Positions 1-5,784 of a stretch of 11,038 nt of DNA are shown piece by piece (position 1 is the first letter of the stretch; every line of letters begins with the position of its first letter). This stretch comes from an uncultured Clostridia bacterium (GTDB lineage: Bacteria; Bacillota; Clostridia; HGM11514), in the NCBI GenBank assembly GCA_902478725.1, contig CABSMD010000068.1, positions 1-11,038 of the forward strand, read 5' to 3'. The position numbers and the translations under genes were made by a program. The notes under the pieces were generated by a model. That model searched no databases and was not told the origin of the DNA. It worked only from the letters and a program-made list of their open reading frames with translations.

Positions 1-270
1 GTAGAGATTATGCAGCACTGGCAAAAATGCGCTGACCGCATCCGCTACGCCATTTTGAAACATCGTTTCCTTTTCTTTTGCAGTGCGTTTACGAAAATTA
101 TCAAACTCGGCCATGTTACGCAGCAGCTTATCCTTACATTCATTTAAAGCCGTCTGTATAGCGGCCGTTTCTTTCTGTCCCTGTACTTCCTCCGTTGTTT
201 CCTGCACCTTTCCTTCCTCGGTCTCTACCGTTTCTTTTGCTTCTGGCTGATTCTCTTTTTTCTTACCCAT
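1..270 (-). CDS. grpE: GrpE, nucleotide exchange factor of DnaK (N-terminal 90 residues; runs off the window edge)
   Basis: GrpE is the cytosolic dimeric co-chaperone that releases ADP from DnaK. The visible 90 residues start with a charged, Lys/Glu/Gln-rich tail (MGKKKENQPEAKE), typical of the disordered GrpE N-terminus. The coiled-coil signature follows at about residues 53-66 (LRNMAEFDNFRKRT), then GVADAVSAFLPVLHNL. The usual LPVLDNLE motif reads LPVLHNLY here, at the very edge of the window. The gene lies 52 bases downstream of hrcA on the same strand, the classic hrcA-grpE-dnaK order; dnaK would lie outside. The ATG at 270 has GGAG 8 bases upstream. An in-frame ATG at 294, three bases after AGGAG, is an alternative that would add eight residues. 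Identity is secure from the motif and the neighbour. Confidence 0.93.
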   Translation of the reverse strand, partial: MGKKKENQPEAKETVETEEGKVQETTEEVQGQKETAAIQTALNECKDKLLRNMAEFDNFRKRTAKEKETMFQNGVADAVSAFLPVLHNLY

Positions 271-322
271 GGCACACACTCCGTTCCGCCGCATATGCTC
301 CTGTGCGGCCTGTATTTTTATT

Positions 323-1432
323 TTATCTGTCCCACCAATCGTCCCGGTCCAATCTTAAAAACATACCCCGGCGGCTGACGATCATCTGGTTCTCTGCCGC
401 AAACGCGCTTTGTGGAACTGCTCTGTCCAGATGCCGCAACAAATACTCCAAAACAGAAATGACTCTTGCATAATCCATCCGCATCGGGCCAATCACCCCG
501 ATCACACCCGATACAGCTCTCTGAGGCAGATAACGGGAAGCTACGATGCTGCAATCCTGTAACGGAGCAAGCCCATTCTCCTTCCCAACCAATACACAGA
601 CTCCCTCTGCTTCCTCCATTGATGTGAGCAAGCCCCGGATATCATCCTTATCATCGAGATAATGCAGCATTTCCTGTGCGCGGTTCACATCCTGATACTC
701 CGGAAAATGAAACAGATTGGAAATACCGTACAGGTAAACTTCCGACTCTGTCATCTCGTCTAAGGCTTGAATAATCAACTTAAGAACCTTCGCAATGAAC
801 TCGATATTTTCATGGAAAACCACCATCATCCTGACAAAGCCCTGCTCGTCAATCTGGTCGATCCGCATGTTAGCAAACTCGCGGTTAAGCAAATGGGATA
901 CCCGACCGGTAAGCTCCGTATCGACCGGAAACTCTAACTTTATATGATGGTGCTTTACCATCTCATTGCTGGCAAATACGATCAGCACCAAGTTGTAGCC
1001 GTCCAGGCGAACCAACTCGATATGCTTGATACTGCACCGACCCAATCGTGGCGTCATGACCACCGAAATATAGCTAGTCAGGGAGGCTAGTACGTCGCCC
1101 AGCTCACAGACAAGCCGTTCAAATCCGTGGGGCGCATTGCGCATGGCATTTTGAATCTGTATCATTTCCTCCGCGCTCAGGCGGTATCGTTCCATGAGTT
1201 GATTGATATAGATCCGGTAGCCCTCCTGTGACGGTACCCGTCCGGCCGAGGTGTGCGGTTGATATACATAACCCATCTTCTCTAAATCCGCCATTTCGTT
1301 GCGAATTGTCGCACTGGAAATCCCTTGCATATATTTCTTCATGATGGAAGCAGAGCCGACCGGTTCAGCAGTTTTAATGTAATCATCTACAACCGCTTTT
1401 AAAATCTGTTTTTTTCTGTCGCCTAGCTCCAT
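323..1432 (-). CDS. hrcA: HrcA, heat-inducible transcription repressor
   Basis: HrcA represses class I heat-shock operons by binding CIRCE and needs GroEL to fold actively. The N-terminal winged helix-turn-helix is clear: ELGDRKKQILKAVVDDYI, then EPVGS, SSATIRNEMADLEKMG and HTSAGRVPSQEGYR at about residues 50-75. The conserved late motif GVIGVIGPMRMDYARVISVLEYL is near residue 320. About 30 residues follow it, so the protein (369 residues) is longer than the usual 340-350. Two starts fit. ATG 1432 gives the family-typical beginning MEL..RK and has GGTGA 5 bases upstream. GTG 1441 adds three residues and has AGGTGA 6 bases upstream. The perfect CIRCE just upstream shows autoregulation. It is co-transcribed with grpE. 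Confidence 0.96.
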   Translation of the reverse strand: MELGDRKKQILKAVVDDYIKTAEPVGSASIMKKYMQGISSATIRNEMADLEKMGYVYQPHTSAGRVPSQEGYRIYINQLMERYRLSAEEMIQIQNAMRNAPHGFERLVCELGDVLASLTSYISVVMTPRLGRCSIKHIELVRLDGYNLVLIVFASNEMVKHHHIKLEFPVDTELTGRVSHLLNREFANMRIDQIDEQGFVRMMVVFHENIEFIAKVLKLIIQALDEMTESEVYLYGISNLFHFPEYQDVNRAQEMLHYLDDKDDIRGLLTSMEEAEGVCVLVGKENGLAPLQDCSIVASRYLPQRAVSGVIGVIGPMRMDYARVISVLEYLLRHLDRAVPQSAFAAENQMIVSRRGMFLRLDRDDWWDR

Positions 1433-1453
1433 TTTACTCACCAGCTTTCACCT

Positions 1454-1480
1454 TTAGCACTCTTTGTTATCGAGTGCTAA
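1454..1480 (-). promoter_or_regulatory. CIRCE operator (HrcA binding site)
   Basis: A perfect inverted repeat: TTAGCACTC at 1454-1462, a 9-base spacer, and GAGTGCTAA at 1472-1480. This is the exact CIRCE consensus. On the transcribed (minus) strand it sits right after the -10 box and directly abuts the AAAGGTGA ribosome site of hrcA. HrcA binding should therefore block transcription, and the hairpin in the RNA could also affect ribosome access. Confidence 0.98.
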
Positions 1481-1484
1481 TCTA

Positions 1485-1513
1485 AAAATATCACTATTTT
1501 TCCATTTTGTCAA
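1485..1513 (-). promoter_or_regulatory. Sigma-A promoter of the hrcA-grpE operon
   Basis: Reading the minus strand: TTGACA (1513-1508), a 17-base spacer, then TATTTT (1490-1485). The -35 is perfect and the -10 matches in four of six positions. The expected start point falls at the upstream edge of CIRCE, the usual arrangement for HrcA repression. Confidence 0.8.
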
Positions 1514-1584
1514 GTCTTTTTCTTGTTTTCATTCAAAAATATTTTTATCAGTCCGTTTTTATTATTATGAAATAAATTAAAAAA

Positions 1585-1608
1585 ATTTGTAAATACCTAT
1601 TTACAAAT
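1585..1608. repeat. 11-bp inverted repeat over the tRNA promoter -35
   Basis: Arms ATTTGTAAATA (1585-1595) and TATTTACAAAT (1598-1608) are perfect complements separated by CC. The right arm contains the TTTACA -35 of the tRNA promoter. The left arm read on the minus strand also gives TTTACA (1593-1588), 18 bases before CATAAT (1569-1564), a possible second hrcA promoter. It may be an operator, or simply two back-to-back -35 boxes. The family of any binding protein cannot be told. Confidence 0.6.
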
Positions 1609-1628
1609 CAAAAAATGTATGCTATACT
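1600..1628 (+). promoter_or_regulatory. Promoter of the initiator tRNA gene
   Basis: TTTACA (1600-1605), a 17-base spacer and TATACT (1623-1628) form a strong sigma-A promoter. The predicted start is about a dozen bases before the mature tRNA 5' end at 1648. Nothing else on the plus strand nearby would need it. Confidence 0.8.
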
Positions 1629-1647
1629 AGTTAAGCTGACAAGATAT

Positions 1648-1724
<77 letters not shown>

Positions 1725-1726
1725 AC

Positions 1727-1766
1727 AAAACCCTTGAAAATACTTGTTTTTCAAGGGTTTTCTTTT
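1727..1766 (+). terminator. Rho-independent terminator of the tRNA gene
   Basis: A 14-bp perfect stem, AAAACCCTTGAAAA (1727-1740) with TTTTCAAGGGTTTT (1748-1761), around a 7-base loop, followed by CTTTT. It begins three bases after the tRNA CCA. Confidence 0.9.
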
Positions 1767-1869
1767 ATCTATTTCATACCATAAAACTCTCTGTACCACT
1801 ATTCATACCACCATAGTTCTAATTGAATCCCATCATCAGTCTTCATTTTTACTCATCTCTGCTATGTAC

Positions 1870-2128
1870 CTAAACGAATTCAAAAAATACAAAGCTAACA
1901 TCATACAGTCCTGCATTTTTTAGCAGTGCCGAAGCAACCCGCTTCATTTCGCATATCCCTTCCCACTGCGATTTGATAATTGCGTCAAGGATCGGAACAA
2001 GTTCGAGGCATATATTGTAGTATGCTTTGAGAGGTACAGCTCGCGCCCTCATAGTGCGGAATCATTTGTTTAATAAAATTATGTAAAAGGCGGTCCGTGG
2101 GCGAGATACCGGCCATGTCTGAGACCAT
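1870..2128 (-). pseudogene. Possible frameshifted coding remnant, family unknown
   Basis: No intact gene lies between the tRNA terminator (1766) and the Rrf2 terminator (2184); nothing is seen in 1767-1869. On the minus strand two overlapping frames look protein-like. One starts at ATG 2128 and reads MVSDMAGISPTDRLLHNFIK, then QMIPHYEG. The other, open from about 2052 to the stop at 1870, reads on as ARAVPLKAYYNICLELVPIL and an amphipathic continuation. Joined by one frameshift near 2045 they would give a coherent alpha-helical fragment of about 80 residues. Neither part has a ribosome site. I do not recognise the family. Chance open reading is a real alternative. Confidence 0.25.
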
Positions 2129-2183
2129 TGCGCAGCAAAGAAGCTACCCATGCTTATAAATCAATCAAAAGCAACAATAGGAT

Positions 2184-2214
2184 AAAAAAGACACCGCTAT
2201 GAAGTGATGTCTTT
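2184..2214 (-). terminator. Rho-independent terminator after the Rrf2 gene
   Basis: On the minus strand AAAGACATC (2214-2206) pairs with GGTGTCTTT (2195-2187), including one G-U pair, around a 10-base loop. It is followed by a T run. The hairpin begins six bases after the Rrf2 stop codon. Confidence 0.8.
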
Positions 2215-2220
2215 CTTCTA

Positions 2221-2649
2221 TTATATTGAATAATTATCAGCCATGTCTGTTTTTACAACATCTGCCAGGGTCTTTCCATCAAAGAACTCATTTACGAGTC
2301 TGTAAAACTCAACCCACATCGGATAGGTGCGGCATTCATAGGCTCGGTCACAGGGTTTTGCCCTGGATTCAAGGCAAGCTACCGGCGCAAGATCACCTTC
2401 CGTCAGCCGAAGTATATCTCCGACTCTACATTCCTCCGGCGACTTTACAAGGCGGTAACCGCCGCCTTTTCCTTGTAAACCCTCAATAATACCGTTTTTC
2501 GATAAAACCGGAATGATCCGTTCCAAATACTTTAACGATATTCCTTGCCTTTCTGCAACATCCTTCATTGGAATATATCCACTATCTGCATGTTCCGCAA
2601 GATCGATCAAAACACGAAGCGCATATCGTCCTCTTGTTGAAATCAGCAT
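2221..2649 (-). CDS. Rrf2-family transcriptional regulator with IscR-like cysteines (CymR/IscR type)
   Basis: A 142-residue Rrf2 regulator. The winged helix-turn-helix covers residues 1-70: MLISTRGRYALRVLIDLAEH, recognition-helix region ISLKYLERIIPVL with Glu43, and wing GLQGKGGGYRLVKSP. Three cysteines (92, 100, 106; C-x7-C-x5-C) sit where IscR has its [2Fe-2S] ligands at 92, 98 and 104. A redox or iron-sulfur sensor is therefore plausible, unlike the single-cysteine CymR of Bacillus. ATG 2649 has a perfect GAGGTGA 5 bases upstream and matches the family N-terminus. ATG 2679 would start inside the -10 box, so I reject it. It lies downstream of the metY-cysK operon on the same strand with its own promoter. 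Control of that operon is inferred from proximity and the palindrome at 5760-5784. Confidence 0.92.
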   Translation of the reverse strand: MLISTRGRYALRVLIDLAEHADSGYIPMKDVAERQGISLKYLERIIPVLSKNGIIEGLQGKGGGYRLVKSPEECRVGDILRLTEGDLAPVACLESRAKPCDRAYECRTYPMWVEFYRLVNEFFDGKTLADVVKTDMADNYSI

Positions 2650-2674
2650 GACGCTCACCTCACTTACTAAAATA

Positions 2675-2704
2675 ATCATACCACAATGGTGATAGGCAAA
2701 TCAA
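2675..2704 (-). promoter_or_regulatory. Candidate promoter of the Rrf2 gene
   Basis: Minus strand: TTGATT (2704-2699), an 18-base spacer, TATGAT (2680-2675). It would give a leader of about 20 bases before ATG 2649. A short palindrome, ACCA-NNN-TGGT, lies in the spacer. An ATACC half-site like those of the metY palindrome touches the -10, but there is no full operator, so autoregulation is uncertain. Confidence 0.55.
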
Positions 2705-2713
2705 GCGATAGAT

Positions 2714-2848
2714 TCATTTTACTGTTCCGTCATCAAGTACAACATAACCACTTTGCGGATGGATTTCACATATATATAATAGCTCTTTGCTTGAAATGCC
2801 AAGTCCTTTCCGCCGACCTATGGTATCCTTTATGATACCGTTATGCTT
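2714..2848 (-). pseudogene. Start-less coding-like stretch, family unknown
   Basis: Between the ECF S fragment and the Rrf2 promoter, one minus-strand frame reads as plausible protein to a stop at 2714: IIKDTIGRRKGLGISSKELL, then YICEIHPQSG and YVVLDDGTVK. No ATG, GTG or TTG lies in frame between the upstream stop and this text. The AAGGAG at about 2859-2854 leads only to a seven-codon frame. It looks like the C-terminal remnant of a small protein, or an ORF broken by a frameshift near 2830. I do not recognise the family, and chance coding is possible. Confidence 0.25.
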
Positions 2849-2858
2849 GTCATTCTCC

Positions 2859-3155
2859 TTATATCTCGATTAGTTTCCTATTAAACTGTTTCACAAGTCT
2901 GCATTTCCAACAAAGGATCATACCTAAGACTGCGCCAACCGACGCCTGTAATATCTGATACGGCAGCTTCAAGATGGCATACTCCGGAGTGCTGTAAATA
3001 AAGGCTCTGCCAAGCGAATAACCGACTACCATGATAACAGCGCCAATGGTTACTCCTATTCCCAAAGACACTACGGGATGTTTTTTCAGCACATAGTGTG
3101 AGAATACAGAGATGACTACGGCTTGCAAACCGTGAGTCACAAGGGATACAAACAT
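2859..3155 (-). CDS. ECF transporter S component-like membrane protein, N-terminally truncated
   Basis: A 98-residue hydrophobic protein with about three membrane segments (residues 5-20, 27-50, 64-86) and a basic C-terminus. The pattern VTHGLQAVVISV, then IGAVIMVVGYSLGRAFIYS and LPYQILQASVGAVLGMIL matches the C-terminal half of substrate-binding S components of energy-coupling factor vitamin transporters. Those are usually 160-190 residues with about six helices, so the first 70-80 residues are missing. The frame does not continue as recognisable protein upstream, where cysK lies. Its ATG is 11 bases after the cysK stop with a weak GGAAAG site, so it may still be translated as part of the operon. 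It could be a decayed remnant or a short relative. Substrate is unknown. Confidence 0.6.
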   Translation of the reverse strand: MFVSLVTHGLQAVVISVFSHYVLKKHPVVSLGIGVTIGAVIMVVGYSLGRAFIYSTPEYAILKLPYQILQASVGAVLGMILCWKCRLVKQFNRKLIEI

Positions 3156-3166
3156 CGGTCTTTCCG

Positions 3167-4099
3167 TTATTCTGCAAACAGCGGTGTAGACAAATATCTG
3201 TCGCCGGTATCGGGCAGAAGTACAACGATGGTTTTTCCTTCATTTTCAGGACGTTTTGCGAGTTCAATTGCGGCAAAAGCAGCGGCGCCGGAGGAAATGC
3301 CCACCAAAACGCCCTCGCTCTTACCAATCAGCTTTCCGGTTGTAAATGCATCTTCGTTGGATACGGGGATAATTTCATCGTAGATGCCTATATTTAGAAC
3401 ATCGGGAACAAAGCCTGCGCCGATACCCTGAATTTTATGAGCACCGGCTACACCGGTGGAGAGCACTGCTGAGTCGGCAGGTTCAACAGCCACGACCTTG
3501 ACTGCGGGATTTTGAGATTTTAGATACTCTCCGACACCTGTTACCGTACCGCCCGTACCAACACCCGCCACAAAAATGTCCACTTTACCGTCAGTATCCT
3601 CGTAGATTTCGGGGCCGGTATGTTCTCTGTGCGCTTTGGGATTTGCAGGGTTTACGAACTGACCGGGAATAAAGCTGTTCGGTGTATCGGCCGCCAGTTC
3701 CTCAGCTTTTGCAATAGCGCCTTTCATTCCTTTTGAACCTTCTGTCAGTATCAGCTCCGCACCGTAGGCTCTCATAAGCTGACGGCGCTCCACCGACATT
3801 GTTTCGGGCATTACAATAATAACTCTGTACCCTTTTGCCGAAGCCACCGCTGCAAGACCGATGCCTGTATTGCCGGAGGTAGGTTCAATAATAACAGAGC
3901 CCGGTTTGAGCTTTCCGCTATCTTCGGCCTCATCGATCATCGCCTTTGCGATACGGTCTTTTACAGAACCTGCAGGGTTGAAGTATTCCAGCTTGGCAAC
4001 AATCTTCGCCTTAAGACCGAGTGCTTTTTCAATATGTGTGAGTTCCAAAAGGGGTGTTTTGCCGATCAACTGATCGGCAGATGTATAGATGTTAGACAT
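3167..4099 (-). CDS. cysK: CysK, O-acetylserine sulfhydrylase (cysteine synthase A)
   Basis: This PLP enzyme makes cysteine from O-acetylserine and sulfide in the cytosol. At 310 residues it is full length. Landmarks: IGKTPLLEL (12-20), PLP lysine 47 in NPAGSVKDR, substrate loop TSGNTG (74-79), phosphate-binding GTGGT (181-185), HKIQGIGAGF (221-230), and GISSGAA (267-273), whose serine contacts the PLP ring. ATG 4099 has GGAGG 8 bases upstream. An upstream TTG at 4114 lies in the ribosome site and is not credible. The start is 15 bases after the metY stop, and the metY stop practically touches the ribosome site, so coupled translation with metY is likely. A cystathionine beta-synthase is excluded by length and the lack of CBS domains. 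Confidence 0.96.
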   Translation of the reverse strand: MSNIYTSADQLIGKTPLLELTHIEKALGLKAKIVAKLEYFNPAGSVKDRIAKAMIDEAEDSGKLKPGSVIIEPTSGNTGIGLAAVASAKGYRVIIVMPETMSVERRQLMRAYGAELILTEGSKGMKGAIAKAEELAADTPNSFIPGQFVNPANPKAHREHTGPEIYEDTDGKVDIFVAGVGTGGTVTGVGEYLKSQNPAVKVVAVEPADSAVLSTGVAGAHKIQGIGAGFVPDVLNIGIYDEIIPVSNEDAFTTGKLIGKSEGVLVGISSGAAAFAAIELAKRPENEGKTIVVLLPDTGDRYLSTPLFAE

Positions 4100-4114
4100 A
4101 CAAGTAACCTCCAA

Positions 4115-5398
4115 TTATTTTACTGCGTCAAAACCGTTTTGCAGATCAGCAGTGATGTCATCGATATGCTCGGTACCGATGGAAAGACGAATGGTATTCG
4201 GCTTGATACCCTGGTCTGCAAGCTCTTCTTCGATAAGCTGACTGTGGGTAGTCGTTGCCGGGTGGATAACAAGGCTTTTCACATCTGCCACATTGGCAAG
4301 CAACGAAAAAATTTTTAAGCTGTCAATGAATTGGTGCGCTTCCTTTACGCCGCCCTTAATCTCAAAGGTGAAGATAGAACCTCCGCCGTTGGGGAAGTAT
4401 TTCTGGTACAGTGCATGATCAGGATGACCAGGCAGGGACGGATGGTTGACCTTTTTGACCTGCGGATGATTGGAAAGGAACTCCACAACCTTTCTGGTAT
4501 TTTCCGCATGACGCTCCAAGCGAAGAGACAAAGTTTCAATACCTTGCAGAAGCAGGAATGCTGCAAAGGGCGAAATCGTTGCGCCGGTATCACGGAGCAG
4601 AACCGCACGAATATAGGTTACAAATGCCGCAGGTCCGACCGCCTTTACGAAAGATACGCCATGATAGCTGGGATTCGGTTCGGCAATGGCGGGATATTTA
4701 CCACTTGCCGCCCAGTCGAACTTACCGGAATCCACGATGATGCCACCTAGGGTCGTACCGTGGCCGCCAAGAAATTTAGTAGCGGAATGGACTACGATAT
4801 CTGCGCCATGTTCAATGGGACGAAGGAGGTACGGTGTACCGAAGGTGTTATCAACCACCAGCGGCAGACCATGCTTGTGTGCAAGTTTAGCCAGTGCGGC
4901 GATATCCGGAATATCGCTGTTGGGATTACCGAGTGTTTCAATGTAGATCGCTCTTGTACTGTCCTGAATAGCTGCTTCCACCTCTGAAAGATCGTGGATA
5001 TTTACAAAGCTTGCTGTAATACCGAAATTCGGAAGCGTGTGCGCCAGCAGGTTGTAGCTTCCTCCGTAAATGGTCTTCTGTGCGACGAAATGACCGCCGT
5101 TCTGACCAAGCGCTTCAAGGGTGTATGTAATGGCTGCCGCACCGGAAGCGAGAGCCAATGCCGCAACACCGCTTTCAAGCGCTGCCACACGCCGTTCAAG
5201 CACATCCTGGGTGGAGTTGGTCAGTCTGCCGTAGATATTGCCTGCATCGGAAAGGCCGAAGCGTGCGGCTGCGTGCTCACAGTTATGGAAGACATAAGAA
5301 GTGGTTGCGTAAATCGGAACCGCACGGGCATCGGTTGCGGGATCGGGATTTTCCTGGCCTACATGGAGCTGCAAAGTTTCAAATTTGTAATTAGACAT
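4115..5398 (-). CDS. metY: MetY, O-acetylhomoserine sulfhydrylase (aminocarboxypropyltransferase)
   Basis: A cystathionine-gamma-synthase-family PLP enzyme of 427 residues that makes homocysteine from O-acetylhomoserine and sulfide in the direct sulfhydrylation route to methionine. Landmarks: YKFETLQLHVGQ at the N-terminus, YGRLTN (56-61) for PLP phosphate contact from the neighbouring subunit, ALASGAAAI (81-90), IETLGNPN (153-160), VVDNTFGTPYLLRP (181-194) and PLP lysine 208 in SATKFLGGHGTT. The length and the 40-residue insert after GGHGTT fit MetY rather than MetB/MetC (about 380). ATG 5398 gives the usual MSNYKF start. ATG 5404 is in frame, closer to AAGGAA, and adds two residues. It leads the metY-cysK pair and lies behind two small ORFs and a hairpin. 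Confidence 0.94.
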   Translation of the reverse strand: MSNYKFETLQLHVGQENPDPATDARAVPIYATTSYVFHNCEHAAARFGLSDAGNIYGRLTNSTQDVLERRVAALESGVAALALASGAAAITYTLEALGQNGGHFVAQKTIYGGSYNLLAHTLPNFGITASFVNIHDLSEVEAAIQDSTRAIYIETLGNPNSDIPDIAALAKLAHKHGLPLVVDNTFGTPYLLRPIEHGADIVVHSATKFLGGHGTTLGGIIVDSGKFDWAASGKYPAIAEPNPSYHGVSFVKAVGPAAFVTYIRAVLLRDTGATISPFAAFLLLQGIETLSLRLERHAENTRKVVEFLSNHPQVKKVNHPSLPGHPDHALYQKYFPNGGGSIFTFEIKGGVKEAHQFIDSLKIFSLLANVADVKSLVIHPATTTHSQLIEEELADQGIKPNTIRLSIGTEHIDDITADLQNGFDAVK

Positions 5399-5441
5399 AA
5401 TCATAAATTCCTTTCATTCCGAAATATATTGTGTATAGAGC

Positions 5442-5522
5442 TTATTGGTGAACCTTATTACAGTGACACATTCGTCCAAATCGGAAATTCTCTCTTACGA
5501 GTTTTTCAAAATAGTTTCCCAT
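5442..5522 (-). CDS. 26-residue small ORF just upstream of metY
   Basis: ATG 5522 has a perfect AAGGAGG (5536-5530) 7 bases upstream, as good a ribosome site as any in the window. The peptide begins MGNYFEKLVRENFRFG and ends RMCHCNKVHQ. It is basic, not membrane-like, and carries a C-H-C cluster at residues 19-21. It begins about ten bases after the hairpin T-tract, leaving no room for its own promoter, so it is probably translated only when RNA polymerase reads through. It ends 43 bases before metY. It may be a second leader peptide or a small zinc- or thiol-binding protein. I know of no family. Confidence 0.55.
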   Translation of the reverse strand: MGNYFEKLVRENFRFGRMCHCNKVHQ

Positions 5523-5537
5523 AGGGGTACCTCCTTA

Positions 5538-5580
5538 TAAAAATCAAAACCGGAAGACTCCGATAAAGTCTCCCGGTTTT
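5538..5580 (-). terminator. Terminator-like hairpin between leader ORF and metY (candidate attenuator)
   Basis: On the minus strand AAAACCGGGAGACT (5580-5567) pairs with AGTCTTCCGGTTTT (5559-5546) with one C-A mismatch and a 7-base loop, followed by GATTTTTA. It fits a rho-independent terminator reading toward metY. The seven bases CGGGAGA of its 5' arm occur again 22 bases upstream (5597-5591). That copy could compete for the 3' arm, and TCTCC at 5639-5635 could pair with either copy. Alternative folds are therefore possible on paper. Confidence 0.75.
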
Positions 5581-5604
5581 AAACACTGTATCTCCCGCAA
5601 GTGG

Positions 5605-5736
5605 TTATGCAGGAATGTGTTTTGCCTTTGAGATGGAGAATATATCGGAAATAAGAGCGCAGAAACACATGCACATCTGGCAAAGCCATATGCCCATTTC
5701 CATCATCATAGTAATGGTAGAATTAAACTTTTTCAT
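5605..5736 (-). CDS. 43-residue Met/Cys-rich leader peptide or small membrane peptide
   Basis: ATG 5736 follows AAAGGAG by 9 bases, behind a near-consensus promoter. After MKKFNSTIT, residues 10-26 read MMMEMGIWLCQMCMCFC: six Met and four Cys in 17 codons. A hydrophobic ALISDIFSI and a polar tail follow. The stop lies 24 bases before the terminator-like hairpin. Upstream of metY and cysK, the composition fits a leader peptide whose translation senses charged Met-tRNA or Cys-tRNA, as in amino-acid attenuators. The hydrophobic middle could instead be a membrane segment of a small thiol protein. Both roles are inferred; I know of no homologue. Confidence 0.65.
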   Translation of the reverse strand: MKKFNSTITMMMEMGIWLCQMCMCFCALISDIFSISKAKHIPA

Positions 5737-5759
5737 GATCCTGTGCTCCTTTCTTTTTA

Positions 5760-5784
5760 AATACCTACCTCTCAAGTTGGTATT
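5760..5784 (-). promoter_or_regulatory. Rrf2-type palindrome, candidate operator of the metY-cysK operon
   Basis: A 25-bp imperfect palindrome with AATACC (5760-5765) and GGTATT (5779-5784) as outer arms and a further matching A-C/G-T step inside; nine of twelve position pairs are complementary. Spacing and arms resemble IscR/Rrf2 operators (AATACC-N-AC ... GT-N-GGTATT). It directly abuts the -10 box and covers the expected start point, so a bound protein should repress. Confidence 0.6.

Noticed and set aside
1727..2183. Integration site or genomic island edge at the tRNA 3' end
   Set aside because: No direct repeat of the tRNA 3' end and no integrase gene are visible; the tRNA is followed at once by its own terminator.
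2881..3327. A 148-residue minus-strand ORF overlapping the end of cysK and the S-component fragment
   Set aside because: It is out of frame with two better-supported coding regions, has an implausible Cys/Arg/Ser-rich composition and no ribosome site.
4994..5524. A 176-residue plus-strand ORF opposite metY and its leader
   Set aside because: It is antisense to the conserved metY frame and to the leader ORF, with no family features.
5405..5760. T-box leader upstream of metY-cysK
   Set aside because: No T-box antiterminator sequence (AGGGTGG-A-CCGCG type) and no stem I with a specifier loop could be found.
5760..5784. SAM (S-box) riboswitch, suggested by the minus-strand ACTTGAGAGGTAGG ahead of a methionine gene
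   Set aside because: Only this short piece resembles the S-box. The conserved core and four-way junction segments are absent before the leader ORF, and the piece is better explained as the middle of the palindrome.
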